Assembly: GCF_022201045.2 (NCBI RefSeq)
Contig: NC_068556.1
Location: 1,838,001 to 1,902,000 of the forward strand
DNA: 64,000 nucleotides
Origin: Citrus sinensis
Lineage: Eukaryota; Streptophyta; Magnoliopsida; Sapindales; Rutaceae
Direction: 5' to 3'
The position numbers and the translations under genes are program-made. Below, in pieces: positions 23,595-34,338 of the stretch. Under the pieces are notes generated by a model. That model had not been told where the DNA came from, ran no database searches, and was given only the letters and a program-made list of their open reading frames with translations. Position 1 is the first letter of the stretch. Every line of letters starts with the position of its first letter.

Positions 23595-23688
23595 TAGATG
23601 AAAAGTTTTTGGATGTTATTAGAGCACAGTTTCTTTTCCATTCACTCCTTATCATGTGTATATTTTAACCAATCATGATGATATGTAT
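23595..23688 (+). pseudogene. Relic of a lectin gene 3' end
   Basis: The stretch TTTTTGGATG ... TTTCTTTTCCATTCA ... GTGTATA ... ATGATGATATGTAT aligns with the last codons and 3' flank of the intact lectin gene at 43752-44805 (44750-44835). Nothing else of that copy remains. An LTR begins exactly at its right edge. Confidence 0.55.
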
Positions 23689-24043
23689 TGTTAAAGATAT
23701 AGTTGTAGCTTAGCAAGTTGAGCAGAGTAGCTAGAGTGTGCTGAAGCACGTGTACTAGTATTTAACTTAGCGGAGCGGCTGGTGCATGCTGAAGCTGATG
23801 TGTTCAAGTGAAGTTGACGTGTTGAGAAGAATATTATGCAGGAATATTCTGTTGTAACTAATTGCCATGTGGCAAATGCTAATAGGCTGAACTGAATCTA
23901 ATTTGTTATTAGTTAGAAAAGAGGCTAGTAGAAGTTAACTACTATAAATTGAGCAAAATAAGCTCATTTCTGTATTCGTTCATTTTCTTACTCAATCTAG
24001 AAGTTTCCATTTACTTTTCTATCTGATTTTGTAGAAACTAACA
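23689..24043 (+). repeat. Probable solo LTR, copia type
   Basis: The 355-bp sequence begins TGTTAAAG and ends AAACTAACA, with inverted TGTTA/TAACA ends. It has a plausible TATA box (ACTATAAATTG) followed by a pyrimidine-rich leader. No primer-binding site or coding sequence follows, and I see no 5-bp duplication, so flanking sequence has probably been rearranged. Confidence 0.6.
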
Positions 24044-26764
24044 TAGTTGTTGAAACCATGGGTTGCCACAGGTCCCAAGTTTATGAAGGAGGCAGTGTAG
24101 GTACACAAGCACACAACCACTATTTGCCCAATAAGTGGTTGACTTGATGCAAAATATGAATATGATATTCTAATACATAGAAAACTAAATGAACGGTGAG
24201 CCTGCACCACTTATTGAAAAGCAGCAGCATGATCAACAACATGAACGGTGAGCTTGTTCTACCTATTGAAAGGTAGCAGCACGATCAACAACGTGATCAG
24301 CAAAAAGAAAAAGTCTCGGATTGGCTTATGAAGGTCTTCTCAAGAGGGTCGAGCCAGAAGCCATGCAAGCTAGGTTAATCATAAAGGTGGAGATCTTTAA
24401 TTAGTGTTGAACTCCAAAAACTTATGTTAGAAGTTAAATGAAAGACACCAATCCATAAGGCATAAGGAAGAAAAGTCTCTTGATGTTTTGGAGTTGAATC
24501 CAGAAGGCATGAGTTTTCCTTTAAAGAACTCTCCTGATGTTTTGGAGAAATTCTCAATGGTGTTTTCTAATGAATCCTCTGCAAATTTTTCCTGAGGTAT
24601 CCTCTTTGGCATTTTTCTTTGAGCATTTCTTAAAGGAGTCATTCATGGTTTTTTCTTGAGGAATACTTTTTGGTATTTTTCTAAGGGAGCTTCTCCTTTT
24701 GGTACAAATCTAAGAGTACTTCTACTACCCTGTATTCAAATACTACCCAATCAAAACTAGCCGTTGCTATAAAAGTTTTTTGTAGCGCTCCCCACAAACG
24801 ACACCCATTGTTTTAGCCATATTTTTATTAAGATTCGATTTGAACCATTAAGTAGTGGCTCTCATTGGATTTAGGTCAAATCCAATTAAAACAAATAAAA
24901 TTTATTATTTTAAGGGGAGATTAGGTTAGGTTTCGGTTTTATGTGTATTTTCTGATATTTGAGGTAAGAGGTATAACTGAGGTGATCTGCGAGATAAATT
25001 GAGGTAATTTGGGAAGTGAGTTGCAGTGTTCTGAGTTTAAAATATTATGGCGAGCCTGTAGACTTCGTGGGAGTTGATTTAGGAAGTTGACGTAAGGAGC
25101 TCAAGAGAGCTTCAAGCATAGCTCTAAAAAGCTTAAACAAAAAGTACAATTAATTTAAGAAGTTGACATAAGGTTAACTCCATAGAGCTTGTAGGATAAC
25201 TTATGTAAACTCATATAAAATATGATTTGGATATCAAAACCATCATAATAAGCAGATAATAAACATAAATAAAAAGAACACAAAGATTTTATGTGGTTTG
25301 GTCTGTTAGCCTACATCACATAAGTAGCTTATCTTCAATCCACTATATAAATGAAGTATTAAATGATTTGCTCTACCGTATCAACAAAATCTTGATAAAG
25401 GCTATTTATGGTAGATACCAATATGAGGGAAATATAGCTTTTGTGGATTAGAGAGTTTTCTAAGAGAAGAATAATTGAGGAGCTTACTTGAAAGGTGAGG
25501 TGGCTAAAATTTTCCATAAAGTATAAAAATGGAAAAAAAAGACAAAGTAACTTCTCAAGAAATCAGATTTGGGGGAAAAAAAAAAGGACATAGGTTGGAT
25601 AGAGCAAAAGAAAAGAGAGAAAGAGAGCTAGAGATTGAGAGAGCCCCCTCAAGATTGAAACGTCGAGCTCATATAGGAGTATTCCTGAGTGTATATTGGT
25701 AATTTTGAACACGTGGCACTCTTTTAATGGTCGACTTCCCTCAAGTGCGATTATTTGAGTGATTTGCCTTGTAGTCCCTAAATGGTGACATCATGAGCTT
25801 GGGAGATAAGAAAACCTCAAGCCACCTTTTTGTCTCCACAGCTAGACACGTGGCAACTTCTTAGTTTCGTGGTCTTACTGTTTTCAAGGGTATCAAAGGA
25901 CAATTGACGTGACCTTTTCTCATTACTTGGCTAGAGAATCTCCCTTTTTATTGGCTCCTCATTCTTAGTCAAAAGAAAGTATTTTTGTTTTGTTTCATAA
26001 TGGCATGCAATGTTCACATCATGGCCTTAACCAACAAAATCTAACTTCCAATTATACCCTTTGATGTTGAGTATTTTTCCAAAACTATCTTCTTCTTTGA
26101 GGGAGCTTATCTCCGAGTTGCCTATGAGGTATACTGTCATTCAGTCAAACGAGCTAACTTCACTTGATTAACTTTTCTTACCATGTGTCACTGAGTTATT
26201 GTCCAACATTAGGACCCAGATTTCCTGCAAGCAATTCCAATTCAAACTCCCGACAAACCGCATATTATTATATTCATATAGACTATACACAGTTAATAAA
26301 ACAAAAAATTGAAACTCTATAGTCACATGTAAATTGTTTTCCATGTATGGATAAATTTTTATTTAATTATTTCCCGTTTAATTTTCCACCAATCATATCC
26401 ATTAATTGCTAAGTGAAAGTTATGAGGAGGGATTTTAATTCGTCTGACGAAACGAAAGAGGAAAATGGGAAAAAAAAGAAAAATAAAGAATCCAGTTCAA
26501 ATCTGCAACGCAATCAATATAAGCTGAGCATGGCACGCAATTAAGTCACAAATACTTGTAGAATCCATACATATATAACACAAATATCATTTCTACACAA
26601 GTACACATCTTACATAGCAAGCCAACAATATTAATCTTAGTCGCCGCTATCATTATTAGCTGATCTTATTTTAATTATCCCCTGAATTTATTCAACATGT
26701 ACAAACCATGTCCCTTTATTGATAATTCTTTATTGTTATGTGACATGGCTTCCAAGGGCTAGTT
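24044..26764. other. Transposon-derived and unassigned DNA
   Basis: No intact gene. It holds a 52-bp tandem duplication at 24189-24292. A reverse-strand stretch near 25270-25320 (ACAAAGATTTTATGTGGTTTGG) resembles the R-U5 end of plant LTRs. Promoter-like ACACGTGGCA blocks lie near 25710 and 25848. Parts probably belong to an old LTR element, but I could not set its ends. Confidence 0.35.
24189..24292 (+). repeat. Tandem duplication of a 52-bp unit
   Basis: Two adjacent 52-bp units, 24189-24240 and 24241-24292, each start ATGAACGGTGAGC and end GATCAACAAC with about eight differences. They share the inner CTATTGAAA/TTATTGAAA and AGCAGCA/AGCAGCAC blocks. Confidence 0.7.
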
Positions 26765-27844
26765 CTAGATATATGACTTTACCAGGTATTGCTTCCTGGG
26801 AGAATAAGAAGGCAATGGGAATGTTGTGAAGGTCCAATCAAGCAACTGATGGCTTTCTGATAATTCCCCTGTAGCTGCAGTGAAGCCAACATAGACTGAG
26901 CTTGGAACTGTTTCAGACATGATAATAGGTTTTTCCATACTTTTCTGAAGTTGATCCCCCGAATATGCCATATAAACATAGAGCATTTTTGTCAATCCGT
27001 CGTAATAAATTTGAACCTTGATCGGCCTTCCACTTTTGAGATTAATGCCAGCACTGGATAGACTCTTATGACATGTTTGGTTTAAATAAATATAAGGAGA
27101 GAAGAGGAAATAAAAAAGAGAAAAAAAGGTGAATTTCGTGTCCAACCAAACAATGAAAATGAGATTGACACTCTTTTTTATTTATTTTCTCTCTTCCTCT
27201 TTCCTTTCTATTCCTCTCGTCTCCTACCATTTCTTCCACCCAAACATGCACTTAGTTGCAACTGATTCTGCGCTTGTTGTGTCTAAGCCGATATGGTTTG
27301 TATCTGGATCAAACGGGTTCTTGTAAGTGTCCATCTCCACGGCTAATAGCGAAACTTTGACACCTACATAATTTGCATGATTAGATGTAAGTTTTCTAGA
27401 AGATCGTTTGTCTCTCTGATATTCCTTATAATATTGATCATACCTTTTAAAGAACTACTGAACAGTCCAAGATATTCGCCATAACTGTCGTCTGGGAAGG
27501 CTTGTTATCGGGTGCAAGAACAAACGTCATGCCATCTGCAGAACCGGCTTTTGATTGCGGGTACGGTGAACTCTTAATGGTGACCATGCAAGCACAGGCT
27601 GGCTGTATAACACCCGTCCAACCTTGTGTAGCGGCAGCTTTGGTCCAGAGGATGAATTGGATGGGATGGGTTCGGATGTGAGGCTCAAGTAGCCTTGATA
27701 TGGAGTCACTGCTCCAGTGCAAATTAGGTCGCCATGGCTACAACTTTGCGGGTTGAATGAGGAAAATGAGAAGCTTACAGGTTCTTCCATAGGGATTGAA
27801 AAAGCTCGGCGAAGTAAAATTGAGAGCAGTACTGGGAAAATCAT
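26765..27844 (-). pseudogene. L-type lectin pseudogene 3, split by a MITE
   Basis: Reverse-strand two-exon lectin gene: exon 1 complement(27444-27844), an 80-bp intron, exon 2 complement(26765-27363). The start (MIFPVLLSILL), SCSHGDLICTG and GRVLYSQPVLAW match the intact gene at 34339. A net loss of about 22 bp then shifts the frame in the next beta strand, and another shift follows after SADGMTFVLAPDNKP. In exon 2 the metal-binding part (VEMDTYKNPFDPDTNH) is followed by a 183-bp MITE, after which the frame continues to SSVYVGFTAATGELSESHQLLDW and a normal stop. It is an inverted paralogue of the 34339 gene. Confidence 0.9.
27069..27251. mobile_element. Tourist-like (PIF/Harbinger) MITE inserted in a lectin exon
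   Basis: A 183-bp insertion bounded by TTA duplications at 27066-27068 and 27252-27254, the target signature of PIF/Harbinger elements. Terminal inverted repeats contain ACATGTTTGG on the left and CCAAACATG on the right. Removing it and one TTA gives an uninterrupted reading frame matching sibling genes, which fixes the borders. Non-coding. Confidence 0.85.
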
Positions 27845-27905
27845 TTTGTTTGGGACTTTAAGTTGAGGGCCACTACTTGAATCGCATCGCTCAGCTTCGT
27901 ATGTA

Positions 27906-27913
27906 CTTATATA
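27906..27913 (-). promoter_or_regulatory. TATA box of lectin pseudogene 3
   Basis: TATATAAG on the reverse strand, 62 bp before the start. The leader after it (GATTCAAGTAGTGG...) matches the leader of the gene at 34339. Confidence 0.6.
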
Positions 27914-28592
27914 CTGGGGTTAGGACCTATTTTTGTTTGTGTTCGGCGATATTTTAAATAAGCTGTGGTTAATCGACAATGTAAAAAAAAATAGGTCTCT
28001 TGTTCCATCATTACAATCTTCATCGTATTTCTTCTTGGAATACTTACAATTTTTCTTCTTTTTTTTTTTTTAACATCAATTCTATCTCTATCAGAATCTT
28101 GCTACTCAACCGATCTTGAATTTTTTTTTTTTTGGTTAAATCATGATGGTTGATGTCTTGGTCAACAAATGGATTCTCATGATGGGAGTGGTCATCATTT
28201 AATACACAAAAATCTAATAACTGAATAAAAAATTTTAGCTCAGTCACCATCAAAAGATATTGTAAATCAAAAAGTGAATATGAAAATAACAACCTCAACA
28301 ACAACAACAATAATAATAATTGTTAACTTAAGCAGTTATTAATAATTGTTAACTGTTTTAATCTGCAATTGAGCAAAACAAGATGAGGTGATGTGGTGCA
28401 CTGAAGATGAGCTTTAATCTAAAGATAATCAGATTACGAGCTTTCCAAATTTCATAAAAGAGAAAAGGAGCTCCAAGCATCAAAATATTAAAACTTGAGA
28501 AGGGAATCGCTTGGAAGTGATAATCATCCATGAGTCCGTGGTGGAGTCAGGAACAAACTAAGATAGACAAAAATAAGAGAATCATCTATTGA
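27914..28592. other. Divergent intergenic DNA between lectin copies
   Basis: No gene seen. Contains T-runs and an AAC/AAT microsatellite near 28290-28320. Confidence 0.5.
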
Positions 28593-29621
28593 TCTCTGCC
28601 TTTCTTCTATTTCCCCACATTTAGCCCTGCAAGTTCCAACAATGGCGGCCTGATTTGCACGGGTGCAGTGACCGCATACAAAGGCTACCTAAGCCTTACA
28701 TCAGAGCCATTTCCTGGCTCACCAGATCCGCCGCTAGACAAGGTCGGGCGAGTATTATACCACCACCCTGTGTTAGCATGGCCAGCTTCAATTACCACCA
28801 TTTTCACCATTAGGATATCAAAGTACTCAAATTCAACTGATGATTCTGGTGATGGGATGACATTTATTTTTGCACCTAATAGCAATCCTCTACCATTTAG
28901 TAGCTATGGCTCAAATCTTATGTGAGTTCTGCTATTCTAAGAATTGGATTTAAAATCTTATAAAAAAATTAAAAAAAGCTGAATTTAAAATAAGAGAGAA
29001 AAAGCTTAATTTCGTCCAATAAGACACAGGTTTTGGTCATTTTCCCTTTAGTCTTTAGACTTCTGGAGCTTGAGCTCGATTTTTGTGACATTGGCCCCCA
29101 TCTACTCGCGTTTATATATATATCTGCAGTCAAAAAATTTATTTATTTATTTGTTTTTGAATTTTACTCCCGCCACACAGGGGAGTACAAAAATATATTT
29201 CCAGTTGTACAAATTGTAGGTGAAAATACTCAGCAATTAGCCGTGGAGCTGGACACTTGTGAGAACGACTTTGATCTGGACGGAAACCGTGTTGGAATTA
29301 ACACAACAAGCGCAAGCGAACCAGTTGCAGCTAAGAGTCTCTGTACTTCTGGCGTTGAACTAAAAAGTGGAAGAAAGTTAACGGTTATAATTCGCTATAA
29401 TGGATCGAAGAAATCGCTTTATGTCTATGTGCACTATGTTGGCAACCCATCGAAGAAAATCCTCAAACAACATATTGACATTTCAAATATAGTTCCAAGC
29501 TCTATCTGTCGGATTCACTGCTAATACAGAGGAACCGTCTCTGAAACTTGAAAGCCATTAGGTTCTTGATTGGTCGTTCACATCAAAGCCATTGCCGTCT
29601 CAGTCATCTCTCAGAGAATGA
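28593..29621 (+). pseudogene. L-type lectin pseudogene 4
   Basis: 5'-truncated copy: the start codon and most of the signal peptide are missing, and homology begins at CTCTGCCTTTC. Exon 1 (to about 28920) keeps LICTGAVTAYKGYLSLTSEP, GRVLYHHPVLAWP and SGDGMTFIFAP, but the first cysteine of the local pair is serine and the exon ends early at SNLM. Exon 2 (29220-29621) keeps a VELDTCENDFDLDGNR segment, where the usual metal-site histidine is arginine, then shifts frame at SSIC near 29510. It is closest to lectin pseudogene 1 and to the fragment at 19305. Confidence 0.86.
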
Positions 29622-29726
29622 AACTGCGGCCCATCTCAAGCTCTTTCAATAATGAGTACTGATCACCCGTTCGTGGACATGATTTACAGATTGATAATGT
29701 TGAAATTTTTAATATGTGCTGAAACG

Positions 29727-30439
29727 TAGAGCTGGCAAAATTTGACACGACCCGATTACCCGACACGAACACGACATAAATAAATAGGTATGGGTCGTTA
29801 AATTTAACACGATTATTAAATGGGTCGGGTCCGGGTCAACACGATTTTTTTCCGTGTCGGGTTAGGGTGAAAATTCTTGACCCATTTACCCGATCAATGA
29901 CCCGATTGTATTTTCTATTTTAAAAAAATTTACATATTCTTATCATTAAAACTCAAATATTAGAGATGATTTTCTTTTTTTTTAAAAGGGTGAATATAAA
30001 TACAATGTTTTATTTATAAAATTTTAAATACATTTAGAGCTTCAATAGTGTAAATGTATAAAAATTGATAGACATGTATATTTTATAATATTGATATATA
30101 ATATTATATATATATAATATTAAAACCTCAATAGTGTAAATGTGTAATATATTGGTAGATATGTATATTTTATAATATCGAGAAATTATGTATGTATGTA
30201 TGTACGTATGTATGTACATACGTATGTATGATATTGTGTAAATATTTGATGTAACTTTTGTTCAATATATAGATATTAAACGGGTTATTGGGTAACCCGA
30301 TTATTTTTCCGTGTCGGGTTTGGGTTTCAATATTTTGACACGATTATTAAATGGGTCGGGTTTGGGTCGATCTAAATTTGACACGACACGAAACTGAAAG
30401 GACACGAACACGACCCGATGACCCGTTTTGCCAGCTCTA
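29727..30439. mobile_element. hAT-type non-autonomous transposon 1
   Basis: A 713-bp element with terminal inverted repeats TAGAGCTGGCAAAA and a perfect 8-bp target duplication CTGAAACG (29719-29726 and 30440-30447), diagnostic for hAT. Subterminal regions are packed with GACCCGA/GGGTCG and GACACGA motifs, candidate transposase-binding sites. The AT-rich core holds a palindromic ATGT microsatellite near 30188-30230. There is no coding capacity. Confidence 0.92.
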
Positions 30440-30447
30440 CTGAAACG

Positions 30448-32370
30448 TACTCAATTTCAATCCTCTTTTAATAATTAAGTCATAACTAATGAATCATACT
30501 TCATTAATTAGAGTAATACCCAAATCTTTAAGTTTGGTATTTCTTTTTATTTTATTTTAATTACAGTTTAATAACCATCCAACTCTCACCCCTTTTATGT
30601 CAGTAGGTTTTGAACTCTAAACCTCAAACCTCTTATTTTCACTCAAAAGACTTTTACCAACTAAACTAACTGACATAATTAACAAAATCTTTGCATTTAA
30701 ACCATAGGAACTAAGATATAAAAACGCAATTTTCTTTCATTATCATCATCTTTGAAGATTTTAAGTTGTCCCTCAAGATATGACTCTAATGCTATTAGAT
30801 ATTTATTAATTCATGAAAGAGTGATATTGTGCTTACTTAGTTAAAATACTTAGTTTATATTCTAATTGATGTGTCACCAGTAAAATTTAATTTACACTTG
30901 TTTGATTTTACATATATTTTTTAGGGATAATTTTATGAAAAATGATATTCCCCTTTGATTTAATCTTCTCTCAAGTAAAATTTACTATGTTATTGAGTCG
31001 TAATAAAAATATAATATTTGTGTACTCTGGCACACACTAGTATTAAATGATGAGGAGAATACTTTCAATTTATCCAAAACTTTTACTGTTATATTAAGAA
31101 AGAATGATACTTTCCTTAATGTTTCTCAATTTTAGTATTTCCACTTGATTATTGTTAAGTTGTGTGTTACTTTTTCGACAAGGGATTAAATAATAATGAT
31201 CCTAAAGTGCCTTTTTTCCTCTTTGTGTGATTAATATGGAATTTTATACCTCAGCCAAGAAATAACGATTTCAATCTCGTCGGTGACAAGTTATGGCACC
31301 AAATAATTAAATTAAAGGAAATTAATTATAAATAATCATAATCCAAGGCGATATCTTTTGCGAAGGCAACTAAGTTATTGATTCCTTGGTAAATTTGGAA
31401 TTGTCTTGCCCTTACTTTGCATGTTGTTTAAGGATCATTGTCTTCGCAATTTAGGTCCTGTTATTCATTTAAATTTATTTTTTCTGTTTTTCAAAGGGTT
31501 CTAAAATTCTTGTAATCTTGCTCTTTTGTTTAATGAATTCCCTCGCTTAGTCAAAGGTATATTTAATAATAATAATAATAATCCAAGGCAATAAATAACT
31601 CCAACTAATAAAAAATGAGATATTGATTTTTACATGAAAAATATATGTTTAAAAAAAAATCATGGGATCATAATCCAATTTCAACTTTCACAATTAATTA
31701 GTAGAATTGTAATAAATTATTTTCTAGATAATATTAGAGACTCAAAAAAATCATTTTCAGTAACTAGCAGAGAGAAGATATAATAAAAATCGAGACAAGA
31801 AGAAGCATGTCCGGAAACTTGTATTTTGAAGAAAACAGAGTTTAAATCAACGTATGACTATTCAATTGAAGATTAAAGAAACCTGCCTCCCAATTCAAAA
31901 TTCTCAGCCATTTGTTCGCAGCCCCTCTTCTCTTTCTCTCTCGTATTCCGCATAGACCTTTTTCAAACTCATTGATTCCACGTGTTCTCTTTTAACTTCA
32001 TCAGAATAATGTGAATTTATGGCAAAGTTCACTTGCCCCCAGTTTGTTTCATTTAATCTCTTAAGTACCCAAAACAAATAAAATATTTGGCTTGGACCAC
32101 TCATATGGTGGAGCCGAGCCAACACTTCTCCTATCAAAAGGTATGTAGGCTTTTATAAGTTAAAAAGTCGCAAGTATGTAAATTTTTTAATATTAAAGTA
32201 ATAAAAAAAATATTATTACAAAGAAAAAAATTAGATACCGTGAGAAATGTTAGAGACCTAAAGGTTAATCTCCTTCAAAATTATTGAGATTAAAGCGAAT
32301 GATATTAATCAACTTACGGTAAATACTCTAGGCATCACCCTAATTGACATTCCTTATCGCGTTTTTCCCT
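30448..32370. other. Intergenic DNA with duplicated lectin 3' flank
   Basis: 30700-31310 is paralogous to 20580-21590. The rest is AT-rich, with an (AAT)n run near 31568-31582. No gene supported. Confidence 0.5.
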
Positions 32371-32378
32371 ATAATACG

Positions 32379-33349
32379 TAGGGATGGCAACGGGGAGGGG
32401 AGGGGAGGGGACCGATCTCCCCGTACCCATCCCCGATATTTTGCGTATGTCCCCGTCCTCTCCCCGTCCCTATCAGAATTACTTGAGAGAATCTTCATCC
32501 CCTCCCCGAATAATAACAGGGGATCCCCGAGAGTCCCCGATCCCCAAATAACTAATACATTTTTTTTTCAATTTTGAGTTAATCATATTAAAATAAAAAA
32601 TTCAAATAAAAGTAAAGTTCAAAATATATCTTACATTAATATCTATTACAAAAGTCACATACATTAAATTAGTAAGTAACGCAACATGCAAGGAATACAA
32701 ACTTCTTTTACAAACTATCATGAACAAATTAATAGTTTAATACAAAATTGTTACAATAAAATCGAATTTAGATTCAAAATTAACTTTTTCAATGGTGGCG
32801 TGGGCACTTTATAAATGTGGACTATTCCCTTTATAACACAATAGTTAAATCGGAGCAAATCAAAAGTAAATATTAGATTAGATTAGATTAGATTAGATAT
32901 TAAAATTGTGATTCGCTGTGGGCAATTATAACATTTAAAAATAAATAAAAAATAGATTTAAGTTTAAAATATTTAAAGAATATTAAAATTAAAAAAAATA
33001 TTTGGCTAATAGAATCTACTCGATCTTTTTAATGTCCTAAATAAAAATTTAGAACTTTAATTAGTTAATTAGGCCTAAAAGTTTAATAATATAAATATTT
33101 TGATATTTTTTATTTTTACCAATATTTATAATTTTATAATTTAAATTTTATTATTTATTTACTAGTAATTTTAAAAAATTAAAATAAAATTAAAAATTAA
33201 AATGGGGAAATGGGTAGGGGATGGGGATTCCACCTCATCCCCGTCCCCTCCCCTAATAAGAAATTGGGTATGAAATTATCCTTATACCCTCCCCGAATGG
33301 GAAAAATCCCCGAGGGTACCCGTCCCCGTGGGGATTTTTGTCATCCCTA
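32379..33349. mobile_element. hAT-type non-autonomous transposon 2
   Basis: A 971-bp element starting TAGGGATGGCAAC and ending TTGTCATCCCTA, flanked by a perfect 8-bp duplication ATAATACG (32371-32378 and 33350-33357). Subterminal blocks are G/C-rich repeats of the GGGGA/TCCCC type, and the core is AT-rich with a (TTAGA)n run near 32876-32898. The TA-RRG-TGGCAA style of terminus is shared with the element at 29727, so both are probably mobilised by related hAT transposases. No coding sequence. Confidence 0.92.
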
Positions 33350-33357
33350 ATAATACG

Positions 33358-34198
33358 TCTGATAAATGGCAATTTATCAACTATGAACCGACCAAGATAT
33401 TTTCATTGTTTTCATCATAGCATGTAGTATATATTGCCTTAAAATTGGAAAAAAAATCTATATATTGTCTTAAAATTGGAAAAAAAAATTCTATATACTT
33501 GATTCTTATAATGTTTATATATGTTTATACATAAATGATTGATCGAAAGCGCGCATTATCAGGCAATAAAATAAGATGATGTATCGTATAAACAAATTTT
33601 TTCATATCTAATAAAAACATAAAATGTTGGGTAGCTAGCTTGACTTCTAGCTCCAGAGTCCAGATCATTTTACTATCAGCTGAATTCACTAGTATTTATA
33701 TTTGTATTTTTGCAAGCCCCAGCCCATATGAACGGGATTAGAACATAGTGGCCACTTGAGCTATCCTAAAGAGAGGGATCCTTAATTTCTATCACACCTC
33801 ATGGACAAACACAAATTAAAAAATTTCTCCATTCAAGATTGCGTGAGAGATAATCGATCCATTTACCTATTGAGTATGCTGCAAGAGCCTAACTGAGCTA
33901 AGAAATGTCAAAGATCAGTCACAGTCGATATCAAACACATGCAAATGTGTTAACTATGTTACTTATGATTTTAACCTAAACACATATTGACCTTATACAA
34001 TTGATATCAAACACATACAGTTTTCATTTTCCATGATCACATAGCAAATATCGCATAAACTAGCTAGTTCCATGGCTATGAGCTGTGGGTACAAAGTAAA
34101 AGGCCACATTATATTGTATTTCTTTTAACAGCCCAGACAACGTAATAAGACAAGAATCTGCATTTCCTTGTACACAAGGTAATTTCAAGAAGAGTGTG
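33358..34198. other. Intergenic DNA upstream of the lectin gene at 34339
   Basis: No gene. Includes a tandem copy of a roughly 45-bp unit around 33425-33500 (TATATTG(C/T)CTTAAAATTGG). Confidence 0.5.
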
Positions 34199-34278
34199 AT
34201 TTTTATTTTTAAGTACCCAAAGCTCCTTTAGAATATCGCCAGACACGTCTACAGTTGGTGTAAAGCCCGCTATATAAG
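34199..34278 (+). promoter_or_regulatory. Promoter of the lectin gene at 34339
   Basis: Contains the family block CCAAAGCTCCTTTAGAATATCGCC, here more diverged, and a TATA box TATATAAG at 34271-34278 about 60 bp before the ATG. Confidence 0.5.
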
Positions 34279-34338
34279 CACATATGATGCTGAGCGATGT
34301 GATTCAAGTAGTGGCTCTCGACCTCAAGTCTCAACAAA

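Noticed and set aside
30034-30219. A reverse frame of Y/I repeats
   Set aside because: It is translation of the microsatellite core of a hAT element.
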